Source: Strobilurus pachycystidiatus (Eukaryota > Basidiomycota > Agaricomycetes > Agaricales > Physalacriaceae). Taken from it: a stretch of DNA of 64,000 nt. A program made the translations under genes and the position numbers. The notes under the pieces were generated by a model. It searched no databases. It had not been told where the DNA came from and worked only from the letters and a program-made list of their open reading frames with translations. Location: the NCBI GenBank assembly GCA_019915135.1, contig JAHLMK010000015.1:682001-746000 (forward strand), given 5' to 3'. Below, one piece after another: positions 45,470 to 55,717 of the stretch. The stretch's first letter is position 1. Each line of letters opens with the position of its first letter.

Positions 45470-46329
45470 CGCCAAGCTGGGGGCAAACAGACCACAAGAA
45501 GCGTTGATATACAGAGCTCTGTGCGTCGGATGTCCGCCGGAGATGGCGTCTACTTGCTCAGATGGCTCCGAGGCCAATACCACGCATGATCCACATAGAA
45601 AGGACGATTAGAGGGTATGTTCGCCTGGGGAGCGCAAGTGAGCAGGATAACGTTAAGGCGTCTAGCCTCATGCCTCATATCGACATAGGAAGATGTCACT
45701 TTTGCGTCAGCGAATATCCGTCGTACAAATGCGAAATTCTATGAATTCAGCGCCCATCCGTCCTGTGCTGATCCTATGTGAAAGAAATTCGCACTACCAT
45801 CTCGCCGGTGAAAATGTGAGAATAAGTTGAGAACGAGAAGCTTGAGGGAGTCAAGTGTACGCTTGTTGTCCTAGAGCACGCAGACTCCGGGCCGGTCTGT
45901 AAAGCACCTCGTACTTTCGAGACTCCGACAGGAAGAGTAATGACTGTGAACTTCCCAGGTCTGGACGATCTTGACAATCCAATCTGAGTCTTACCAGACC
46001 AGTGCACCTAATCTGGTACGCGGAAGATACAGGTGCCCGAAGCTCTCAACTTGAGCCGCTAAGATTTCAAAGATGTTCCTGCTAAGTAATGTTGTCAGGT
46101 TATACTTAGGCGAAGACAAGTCATGAGTAAGCGCAATCGTTAGATCACGGAATGCCTTCCGTTTGAATGGGAGATGCGGGTGAAGAACTTCCGAACGTCT
46201 GGACCGACCCATGGATTTTGGTTTGATTCGCCGATGATTGACAGATTCAGAGCACAGTGATAGGCATAGCAGCATTGTCTAATGTCTAGCATGCCGATGG
46301 AGATTTTGATCTATTTGAGTCCATGGTGG
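45470..46329. other. Intergenic region
   Basis: No gene is seen. A leftward frame upstream of the C2H2 start stays open for about 50 codons but meets TAA before any ATG, so I keep the start at 45469. Confidence 0.5.
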
Positions 46330-47220
46330 TCAGGCATGTAGTGCATTGACGAGTCGGAAAGACCCATATGCAACGCTCGCCGCCCCAACATAGATAACCA
46401 TCCGGATGTTGAGTGGGTTTTCCGTCAAGAACGGGTACGGGACTATGTAGTACGCATGGCCGTCAGAAGTGATCTTGCGCCACAAAGTCATCACTCACAA
46501 TGACCATTAATGGATGCGCAGTACTCGGCCCAAACAGCGTAAAGGAGTGCATACGCGCCAACGATGGGTATCGCATACCCCACGGCGTCCTTTCCGTATT
46601 TTGTCTCGAAGAGGGTAAAGTCGAGCAGAAGGGAAATGGCGGGAACGGCGTGGAGGGCTAAATCAACGGATAGGGGAATCCGCAGGAGCTTGAGCATCTC
46701 GGTGGAGGCGGTGGGTTCAGTGGATTCGGCTGCTTGGATTATGTACTGCGGGAGGAGGAGGATAAGGGGCCAGTACACTGAGGCGACTACTGCCTCCACC
46801 TATGGGTTGATGCCGGTGTGAGTTACATGGATAAGACGGAAGGGAATACAACACGCACGGGTAGCGCGACCATGAGGAGACCGCGTTTGAATGTTTTGAG
46901 GCCTGAGCTTGTTGAGCAGGTGTTGGGACGTGATGCAGGGAAGTGGTATCCTACCAGGAGAACGAGGAAACACGTCTATAAACGCGCTTGCAGACATAAC
47001 GAGGAAAGCTAGGGAGAGTCTGCGTGTACTTTTAGAATATTTCTACATTGAATAGAGGTAAATCGCCCTACCCCTGGATAGTCAAGAACTGGAAATGGCC
47101 GCCCATTTGGGTGTTCACCATAGCCGTGATGGGGAGCGCGTCAAGAGCGTGAAATCCCCACGCCATGATCGCCGCTGAGATAGAGTGGAGAAGGAATGAG
47201 AACACGTAGTTGTTCGCCAT
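46330..47220 (-). CDS. FAR-17a/AIG1-type membrane hydrolase
   Basis: Multi-pass membrane protein, spliced leftward from ATG 47220 to TGA 46330-46332. Exons encode MANNYVFSFLLHSISAAI and a GGHFQFLTIQG loop, then LAFLVMSASAFIDVFP, LKTFKRGLLMVALPVEAVVA, ILLLPQYIIQAA, VDLALHAVPAISLLLDF, IPIVGAYALLYAVWAEYCASINGHFPYPFLT (split by an intron) and IYVGAASVAYGSFRLV. This is the pattern of the FAR-17a/AIG1 (ADTRP) family. In the human members a conserved threonine and histidine form the active site that hydrolyses branched fatty-acid esters (established). The candidates here are Thr47 (FLT) and the histidine in LHAVPA. Location is probably the ER or plasma membrane. Substrate in fungi is not established. 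Confidence 0.85.
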
Positions 47221-47894
47221 GGCGCGCCGTAAAGTGGAATGGCGAGGGAAGAGAGTAAGTCAAGCCTGTCAGTGTCAAGGGAAGATGTCGGTTGATTTTG
47301 CCGTGATTGCCGCCAACCTTCCGACGATCCCGACTCCACCTCTGTCATAAGTATCTTGCCTCAAGTACTGTAACAAGTTGTGCGCGTCTTGTGTACATCC
47401 AAGTCCCAAAAACATCTTATGCCTCGGTAGCTCAAAACCCAGGATAGAGTAAGCAGATCTAACAGTATCATGTTTTCAGGGATCTGAATCAGGCATGATA
47501 CGAACAAGGGTTCTACTCGAACGGTGGTAGGTACCAACGAGGACGGGCCCACATACACGGATGGGTGGTTGAACAGATCCATTGTCTCCCGGCTCACATA
47601 TCTATCTGTCCATCTGCCATCCCCTTCCGCATCTTCGAGTTCATCTCGCACCCCCGGCCGCCGACGTTGCTCTTGTTGCGATTCCATCCCGCACATCAAA
47701 CCCAACATCACCCACCTCGCACATTTCAGCGGCGGAGAGTTATTACAAGTGTGTTTCCAGGCTGTAGCCATCTGTTCGACACATCTAGTCATTACTATAG
47801 CTTCGTCATAGCATACAACATACACCGACCTCCAAAGGCCGCAACTAAATATTAGTATAGAAAGTAAAATATACAAGAAAACCCCGCAAGAAAA
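47221..47894. other. Intergenic region
   Basis: Contains the 5' side of the AIG1-like gene and the 3' flank of CCC1. The overlapping frames at 47361-47876 are uninformative. Confidence 0.5.
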
Positions 47895-48960
47895 CTAATC
47901 AGATGATCCCTCTAGTGCTTTCACAATTCCGAACGCTGCCCCTGCAGCAATACCACCGACAAGCAGTGTGCTCACGGCGCCCCAGATGATAGTGAGAGCA
48001 TTGGTACCAGCACCTGTCACTCGAGCTTTGACAGCACCAAAGATGAGAAGAACGATGCCAGTGACGATACATGAGTAGATGAGGGCTGTGGCGGCCTTGG
48101 GGATGAAGAAGTAGGGGAACAAGGGGATCAGGCCACCCAGAAGATATCCCATGCCGATTGTGAATGCGGAGATATATAGGCGCTTTGTTGGGACTTCCTC
48201 TGCGAACGAATGTCAGACGGTGAAGGACGCACGGTGAAGAGATGACATACCGAGGCCCTCGCCGAACTTCAACAGGAACGCCGTCAAGCCCACGTCCTTG
48301 CTCCACCTCAAACCGCCCGACTCCTCGTCCGACCCTGATGCGTACCCATTGTTGCCTCCGTCAACCTCGACGTCGCGTAGGTTCTTTGCGACCGCCCGGG
48401 ACGTAACTTCATCGACGCCAACTGGACCGAGAACGTCTGCAACTTCGCGTTCCATCTCGCCGGAACAGCTCCGGATGACACGCTCTGCGGTTTGCTTGTG
48501 AAGGTAGCGGTAGTGGTCGCGCTCTGCTTGGGATGCAAGGAAACCGCCGATGCCCATCGAGATGGCGCCGGCGATGAGCTCCGCAATACCGCCTAGCACA
48601 ACCAGCTTCGATTCTCCGAGGGAAGAGAGTCCCGCTGTCAAGGCGAAGGGTACAGTAAGTCCGTCGGACAGGCCAATGATCCTATGCGGAGAGTCAATGT
48701 CAACCGCCGTCGCGACCGCTGCACAGAGTGACTTACACATCGCGCACAACGTCTGGATCGACGAGATGGCGGTCGTCGTTTTTGAGTTCTTTGCAGCAGA
48801 CGCCGTCGGTCCTGGTGTCGCGCGCGCACTTGGCGGCGAGTGGGGTGGCGTCGGGGGTTGCTGACGCCTCAATGGGCCACACTGGCGGTTTGTTTGTCTT
48901 GACCTGCGAGTCGCGTGGCGGGAGGGCGACGGATGCGGCGGCGGCTGGGGTGGAAGACAT
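47895..48960 (-). CDS. ccc1: CCC1/VIT1-family iron or manganese transporter
   Basis: Vacuolar-type Fe2+/Mn2+ transporter that stores metal in the vacuole. Spliced leftward from ATG 48960 to TAG 47895-47897. A cytosolic N-terminus is followed by the family signature IIGLSDGLTVPFALTAGLSSLG (split by an intron), then KLVVLGGIAELIAGAISMGIGGFLASQAE, a metal-binding loop with paired glutamates (EMEREVADVLGPVGVDE), and the terminal helices YISAFTIGMGYLLGGLIPLFPYFF, ALIYSCIVTGIVLLIFGAVKA and STLLVGGIAAGAAFGIV. Five membrane helices as in the family. The sequence does not reveal whether iron or manganese is preferred. In yeast, CCC1 is induced by high iron; I see no operator to confirm that here. Confidence 0.9.
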
Positions 48961-49739
48961 TGTGTGGGATGTGGAAGTAGGTGGTGGGAGGCGGTGAAGA
49001 AGGCGAAAGCTTGCCGAGGATAATTTATCGCTGAGCGTGACGTCATTACGTGATCGGCCTCCGCCCAGTAAGCCAATGAGACGGCGATGATTTTGTGATT
49101 GGTTCAAAGGCATTTGCCTCCCATTGGCCAGTTCGCTGCCCCTGGAACGCGAATCAGACGCGTTGTTTTCTCTTCGGCATCCTCCTGTTCACGCCTTGTC
49201 AGCAACTTCAGGTAACAGAGGGCTTCCCCTTTCCCCATCACTCTGTACCGTCCCGAGATCCAATGGCAGTCGTCGCGATGGACTACCACTCCCGCATTGG
49301 ACACTGCGCCCACCATGGAAGCTAGCCAGACCGTACTGGGCGACCAGCTGCCACGTTGGGCGACCGCTTTGCCACAGTGCGTATCTTGTCGATTACAGAG
49401 CGCAAATCCAGACCGAACTCCTAGGTCACCCATCTACGAGGATACTCGCGTTCTATTCTACGCTACCGCCGCCTGCGTAGTGACGTGTATCGACAGTCTT
49501 TGCTGTCCAGTGATTGTCGTATCTACAGACGGTCGTCATGAAACAATACCTCAGCGTGTCCTTCGTCTTTTCCAGCATACACGTAACCGTCTTCGCCTCC
49601 CGCGCAACCAGCTCCATGTACAATCTTCATGTCCATTACCGAGATGGTAACGGTGACTGCGTGAACGAAATCTTGCATGAAGTTGGTCTCTCTCTTCCTG
49701 TTGTTCGATGTCGTATCTTATCGGCGTTCAGAACGTATT
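48961..49739. other. Intergenic region
   Basis: Promoter side of CCC1 followed by frames with no clear identity. Parts of 49514-49680 (YLSVSFVFSSIHVTVFASRA) could be a very decayed membrane segment of the ABC transporter relic to the right. Confidence 0.45.
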
Positions 49740-49965
49740 GTTGGATGCATATACAGACGCGGACGACGCCCTACGTTTGACACCCTCGACCGATACCGGC
49801 TTCCGGGACGCTTCTTCCGTTCAGTCAGAAGATGTAGTTAAAAGCCAGTACTCAGGATTGAAGACGAACTGCAATTCAAGAGAGGCGCGATCAACCTTAT
49901 CGTTGGACCTACCGGTTCTGGCAAAACGTCTAAGTGCTGGATTTGCAGCTGCACTGGCGACATAT
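49740..49965 (+). pseudogene. ABCC-type ABC transporter fragment
   Basis: One frame gives LLDAYTDADD and TGFRDASS, matching the start of a first nucleotide-binding domain. After a frame change the DNA reads IEDELQFKRGAINLIVGPTGSGKTS, containing a complete Walker A (GPTGSGKT). The homology ends within about 30 bp, with no Q-loop, signature motif or Walker B, and no membrane domains intact on either side. This is the pattern of fungal ABCC (YBT1/bile-pigment-type) transporters. The fragment is a relic of a gene deleted or rearranged away. Confidence 0.7.
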
Positions 49966-51020
49966 TTGGTGTACGTTCTTGGCCAGGAAGCAGGCTTTTC
50001 ATTGAACGTGGCTAGTGAGTGATGCTATGTCCAGCCAGCCTGAGAACAGTATCTCATCACGCTCTTGGTACTCGTAATCAGTAGTTTGATCATCTTGCGG
50101 GACTAGGATCGTGAAGATGTTCGCGATACAGTGTATGTTCATTTTGGCCATATCCTCCGGGTTTGCCTGATAGACGTGACCAGGAAACAGCTTGAGCGCA
50201 TTCACCACTACTTGCGATCGAGCAAGAACCTGCTTCAACTGAGCGTGGGACGCCTCTAGCGTATCGGACTGCAAGTAACAGTCTAATTGTGAAGAACCTC
50301 TCCACTCCTCAGGCATTGTTAAACACTGCCAATGGAAAGCTAAGAACGTTAGTTAACGAGAGTAGTGTTTGTGGAGCATTGCTTGCCATGGTACCCTCGA
50401 GATAGGCTTAGTTATCATTCAAATTTTATAGTCTTCCGTGTCATTGCCCTCTCGTCTTGCAGGCTGATCAGAGGTTTGGGGATGAGGATCATGGAGAAGG
50501 CGGGCCCGCCCGGGAACAGATTTAGTCAAAGGCGTATGACATACTGCTGAGTATGAAGCATGATGTATAAGTAGCAGAAAAGCTAGAGAAAGGAACCAAA
50601 ATAGACGGACAATCACAGGATCGAAATGTTGATGTGTGGCGCCGTGGCAGTGCATCCTTCTTGATCTATGACCACCAGGGTGATTTCTCATGGTTATCGC
50701 GCTATCAGGCCGTCTGGACCATCAGCCTCACCATGAACTTCTATCTCATAGCGTGTCATTTCTCTTTTTCTTCCCCTCCCCAGCACGTCATCTCAGAATA
50801 AAATGGTGCCACTCTTCCTCCTCGGCTCACCCGCGCTTCGAATGGCGTTGGCACTTTCCTTATGGAAGCTGCTTCCTTTCCCATGGAATGCCAGAGCCAC
50901 TTAGAGCCCACCATCGAGAAAAATGCGTAATATGTCCGACCTGATGGACAAGGTGTAGACTCCCATTAAAGCCAGGAGATTAGAGCTTCCACGGCTCCGC
51001 GCAAACTGCTAGATTTCCTC
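49966..51020. other. Intergenic region
   Basis: A leftward ATG-started frame at 49999-50316 (105 residues, containing LKQVLARSQVVVNALKLFPGHVYQ) is the only candidate. It has no recognised relatives or splice partners, so I leave it as possible. The final 300 bp presumably contain the promoter of the urea permease gene. Confidence 0.45.
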
Positions 51021-53555
51021 ATGTCCTCGACGACCCCTCCTCTCCCTCAGGGCATCGGCTATGCCGTTGTTCTTGGACTCGGACTTCTCTTCGCGCTGGT
51101 GATGAACGGGATCAGCTGGATACAACTTCGTTTCTCGGAATTTTCCCCCAATTCTGCTACGGAGTTCAGCGCGGCCAGTCGATCGTTGAAGACCGGGCTG
51201 GTGGTTGCTGGGATCATCAGTTCTTGTATGTGGACATCTATATCTGCGCGCTAGTCTTGCTAAGTTGGTGATCTAGGGACGTGGAGTTTAACACTACTGC
51301 AAAGCGCTACTCAGTCCTACAATATGGGTGTATCAGGTGGATGGTGGTAAGCACATCAACTTTCCTTCATGTTGAGCCCCGATACAAGGCTAAAGATGCT
51401 CCTAGGTACGCTGTAGGCGGCACCCTTCAGATCGCCTTATTTTCGGTTATCGCAAGTAAAGTCAAAATGAACGCCAATCGGGCGACGACCTTCCCTGAAG
51501 TACATCTCCCTGCAACACCTCTCATCATCGCGCCTTACCCCTCCATCAGGTTGCATACATCCGATTTGGCACCGCCGGTCACCTATCCTTCCTCTGGTGT
51601 GGCATCGTATGCAATGCCATTGTGTCCTCGTGTATTCTCCTTGGCGGAGGCACTGTCGTTACTGCCTTGACAGGAATGAACGCCTACGCCGCACTATTCC
51701 TCATCCCAGTAGGCGTCGCAGTATACGTTGCCACGGGTGGGCTGAGGGCCACCTTCATCAGCGATGCCACGCACACCTTCTTCCTGATCGGAATATTGCT
51801 ATGCTTCTGCTTTACGTGCGTGCCTAAAGTTTATGTATTCAACTCATTCTCACCATTATGCTAGAGTATTCGCATCGTCCGATGTCATTGGGAGTCCGAA
51901 GAAACTCGCTGAGCTCCTTGCTGTGGCGGCGGAGACCGCACCTGTTGACGGGAATTATCATGGGTCGTATCTGACCTTCCGGTCACGACAGGGTGCGATA
52001 TTTGCTGTACAGGTAAGCGCGCCGAGACGCTCCTCGTCACTTCCCGACTGACACCTTCGCCTAGTCTATCATCACAGGCTTTGGTCTAGTAACTTGTGAC
52101 CAAGGTCAGTTTCGTACTATTAAATGTCAGTTTCACCGCCGCTAAGCCCATCTTGTAGGCTATTGGTCCAGAGCCATCGCATCCAACCCGTCTACCACGG
52201 CAAGAGCTTACTTCCTTGGTGGATTCGCGTGGTTTTCCATTCCCTTCGCGTGCGGAACTAGCCTGGGACTTTCGGCGCGTGCGCTGGGGACGTTTCCCGA
52301 CTTCCCTATCTTATCGGCCTACGATGTCAGCGCAGGTTTAGTCGCTGTCGAGGCGGTATCTTACCTTCTTGGGACGGCTGGTGCGGTGTTGATGCTGCTG
52401 CTGGTGTTTCTAAGTGTCACATCCGTATGCCATCCTTGCTTGTATCCGGCTAATGAGCTAACAAGAATATAGGCGCTGAGTGCTGAAATGATCGCCACAT
52501 CGACACTGCTTTCATACGACGTGTATCGTCATTACTTCAAGCCGAACGCGTCAAGCTCGGACCTGGTGGCTGCATCAAGGATATTCATCGTGTTCTGGGG
52601 GGTGTTTTCTGGCGCATTGGCGTCTATATTTCACGCTGTTGGAATTGTGAGCATCATTGTCTTTCTGCCACCCCTGGTACGACTGAAGCTTCGATTAGTC
52701 TCTTGGTTGGCTATTCTACTTCTTGGGCGTCTCGACCGCATCAGGCGTGTTCCCTATCGCATTGACGTTCTTGTAAGTCTTTCTGAGCCCAACTCAGTCT
52801 GGTCTAACTCGGGCATCGAAGATGGAAAGATCTTAGCGCTGCGGGTGCCGTTGCTGGCTCTGTCGGCGGAATGACGATCGCACTAATCGTCTGGCTAGCC
52901 ACAGCTAAGGGTATTGGTGGGGAAATAACGGTGACGACGCTGAGTGATCAATGGGTGTCGTTTGCTGGTAATGCGGCTGCCATCATTTCTGGTGGGGTAC
53001 TGTCGATCGGACTCTCCTTGTGGAGACCAGCGAACTTTGATTGGGAGAAGACGAGAAGGATGAAGGTTGCTGGAGATGAATCTGGAGATGGCTCGTTGAG
53101 GTCGGTCAGGCAGACGGATGAAAAGGAGAAGAGTGATGCTCCGCGGAGTCCGTCATTGGACTCGGAGAGTACGGGTGAAGAAAGGAATGTTGATGGGCTC
53201 GACATGAAGGCTCTGCAGCACACGTATAAGATCTATCTATGGATCTTCGCAGTCTTGACATCGGTCATTACCTTTGTTCGTATCCCTCCCTTCTCTTCGG
53301 CTTCGTGGCTAATAGAGGTCTACAAGATTGTACCTGTCCCGCTGGGAGCAGCTCCGTACGTCTTCTCTGACAAGTTCTTTGCGGGTGTCGTCAGCGTGAT
53401 GTTTGTGAGTTTTTTCAGTTAATTTCAAGGCGCACTCACTCATACTCTACTCGCAGATCTGGTTGTTCCTTGCGACATTCCTCGTTGTGTTCCTTCCTGT
53501 CATAGAGTCAAGGCATGCCATAGCACGTATCACAAGGCATGTTCTACGTAGATAG
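51021..53555 (+). CDS. dur3: DUR3-like urea (sodium/solute symporter family) permease
   Basis: Plasma-membrane active transporter of urea (and, in yeast, polyamines). Multi-exon, ATG 51021 to TAG 53553-53555. Successive helices are readable: GIGYAVVLGLGLLFALVMNG, SWTWSLTLLQSATQSYNMGVSG (across an intron), WWYAVGGTLQIALFSVIASK, IVSSCILLGGGTVVTALTGMNAY, VGVAVYVATGGLRATFISD, QGYWSRAIASNP, LSAEMIATSTLLSYDVYRHYF, GWLFYFLGVSTASGVFPIALTFLWKDLS (across introns). These are SSF-family features, and the LTGMN and GG(I/L)(R/K)ATF blocks are typical of DUR3. Near 52820 the frame works only if the intron runs 52772-52822. A serine-rich cytosolic loop lies before the last helices. I saw no GATA-rich promoter cluster, so nitrogen control is not shown. 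Confidence 0.88.
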
Positions 53556-53746
53556 ATGGAATGTAGCAATTTACTGGGAAAAGTATCGATTTCGGTTAGT
53601 TACAAGGGCACCCAATCGGTAGCGGTGTTCGTGTCCTTACTTACTACTGAGTTCCGGTAATCAATCCACCTTTCTCCCGCACTGTCATGTGAAGGCCAAT
53701 GCCGGTACACCGTATATAACACTGTAGCACCCAGAATCTCTCAGCA

Positions 53747-55285
53747 ATGCCCCGCGAGTCGTACTCATATATTCGCCCAGGATTGCCGCACGCGGACGAC
53801 TACAAGTTTCCGCCACTTCTTGTCCTCAAACCATCACCATCACCGGACACACTTCCGCCCTTACCTTCACCGCCGCGTTCGCCGTCGTGGCTGTCATCAG
53901 AATGGCGGCACTCGACTCATATCTTGCCTGCGGCCTATCCGAGAACGGAACGAGAGGTGGAACTACCGCAACGGCCTGCATTTGACGCCAGCACATCCAA
54001 GGAGGAGCGTAACAAGCGCATCGACGAAATGGAGGCGAGACTACGCGAACTCAGAGAACAGGAGCTGGGCGCAGAGAAAGGAACGCGGAAGGACGCGCTG
54101 TGGATATGCATGAACAGATACGTGCGCCACAAGCGGGACGGCAAGGGCGTAACGCTCTTCTTTGCTCATGCCAATGGTTTCAACAAAGAGGTGCGCCACG
54201 GATCTCTGATTGTAAATTTTTCTCACATGAAAGCAGATCTGGGAACCGACTATACGCAGCTTGCTGGATCGCAAACAGAACGTGTCCGAGATATGGGCCT
54301 GGGAAGCAGTCAACCACGGGGATTCGTCCCTCTTGAACAAGGGAAAGCTTAGCTCAATGTGTGCGTCGTTTTCCTCATTGTTAAATTCATGCTAATCACC
54401 GCTCTTTGCAGTTCATTGGCACGAAGCCGTTCGCGATCTGCTATATTTCCTCGTCCGTTACCTGCCAACCGAGATCGCGACCGACTTGCCCCTTCATGTT
54501 CCCCCAATTTCCTGCCCCGAGTATGTTATTCGCTGCGCAGAGGGTTTCAAGAAGCGCAAACTGGTCATGGTCGGGCATTCGTTTGGCGGCGGTGTCTCGG
54601 CTTTGGCAGCGATAACCCACCCGATATTGTTCTCCTCCCTCATTCTTGTCGATCCCGTCATTCTCTGCCCCAAACCTCTCTATGCTCCGGTCATCGGCAA
54701 TTACAACACCTTGGCTGTCGGTGCGCTGGGCCGACGGAGCGTCTGGCGGTCCAGAGAAGAAGCGCACGCCCAATTCAAGTCGTCACCCTTCTTCCAGCGT
54801 TGGCATCCAGATGCCCTCGCTGCTTATGTAGACCATGGACTTTACGACATGCCAGACGGACATGTAGCGCTCAAGATGGACCCGATTCACGAGGCAGTAC
54901 TGTTCTCAGACACCTGGACAGGCGGCGAGGAGGCTTGGGTGAGGCTGTATCGTGGAGAACTGGATGAAAGAATTGAGTTGCGGTGGCTTTTCCCAGGGAG
55001 AGGTCAGAGGGAGTAAGTCAATAGCTGCGCTTGTGTGTCTACAATTCTAACGAGAATCATAGACTCGGAGGACCAGGACACTCTCAACCCCGTGGCTGGC
55101 TTCGTAAGGCCAATAGTTCAAACGCAATCATGGACGGGGCTGGCCATCTGATAGCGCAAGAAAGGCCGGACGACTTAGGTTGGTAAAGCGACCTTTCTAA
55201 GTACTTTTGCTGATTTCCTTTACCAGCCGACGAGGTCGCTATGTTCGTTCATGCAAGATACGGTGGCGAGAAATCTAGATTATGA
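53747..55285 (+). CDS. Alpha/beta hydrolase, LPX1-like, with C-terminal SRL
   Basis: Serine hydrolase. ATG 53747 to TGA 55283-55285, spliced (introns after FNKE, after GKLSSM, in EL, and in DLA). The N-terminus is long and proline-rich with a coiled coil (EERNKRIDEMEARLRELREQE). The hydrolase fold starts at GVTLFFAHANGFNKEIWEP (FAHANGF oxyanion region) and continues with IWAWEAVNHGDSSLLN, the nucleophile elbow GHSFGGG and the catalytic histidine in DGAGHLIAQERP. These features match the yeast peroxisomal lipase LPX1 group. The last three residues are S-R-L, a peroxisomal targeting signal type 1. A TATA-like GTATATAA lies about 35 bp upstream. Peroxisomal lipid hydrolysis is inferred. Confidence 0.85.
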
Positions 55286-55717
55286 AGACACTTGAAAGAT
55301 CGCTTGCATTTGTAGACCGAATACCTGAGATTGGAGGTCACAGTCAGGTTTCAAACTCTCCATTCATGGTCAGCGCTTGGCTGTAACACTAGGACTGTGT
55401 CCGATCAATCGGTTTCTCAGCATCTTGCTGATCAGCCAGAGGCGCGAGGTGAGCGCGAGGACCTGCATCCCGTTAAGTATGTTGCGAGGTTTTTCCGAAC
55501 CCGGGCACTCCTCATTACACAAATTCAATCGTTTCGTGTACTCAATTCGTCCACATGTCATTGCGGCGCTTGAGGGCGAGTCACTGACAGAATGCGAGAT
55601 GGACGCTTTGAATAGTCAGACAGGTGCTAGGATGGACACCAAGCGGGGTAAGCAACATCATGACCTCCTCGTGTTCATCTAACGGTATATTATAGCAATA
55701 TCTCCTTCACATTGATT
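55286..55717. other. Intergenic region
   Basis: Short unrecognised frames only. Contains the promoter of the following gene. Confidence 0.5.

Noticed and set aside
53283..53318. Possible 36-nt intron in the urea permease
   Set aside because: It has GT..AG ends and a length divisible by three, but is shorter than any other intron here, and the frame stays open without removing it.
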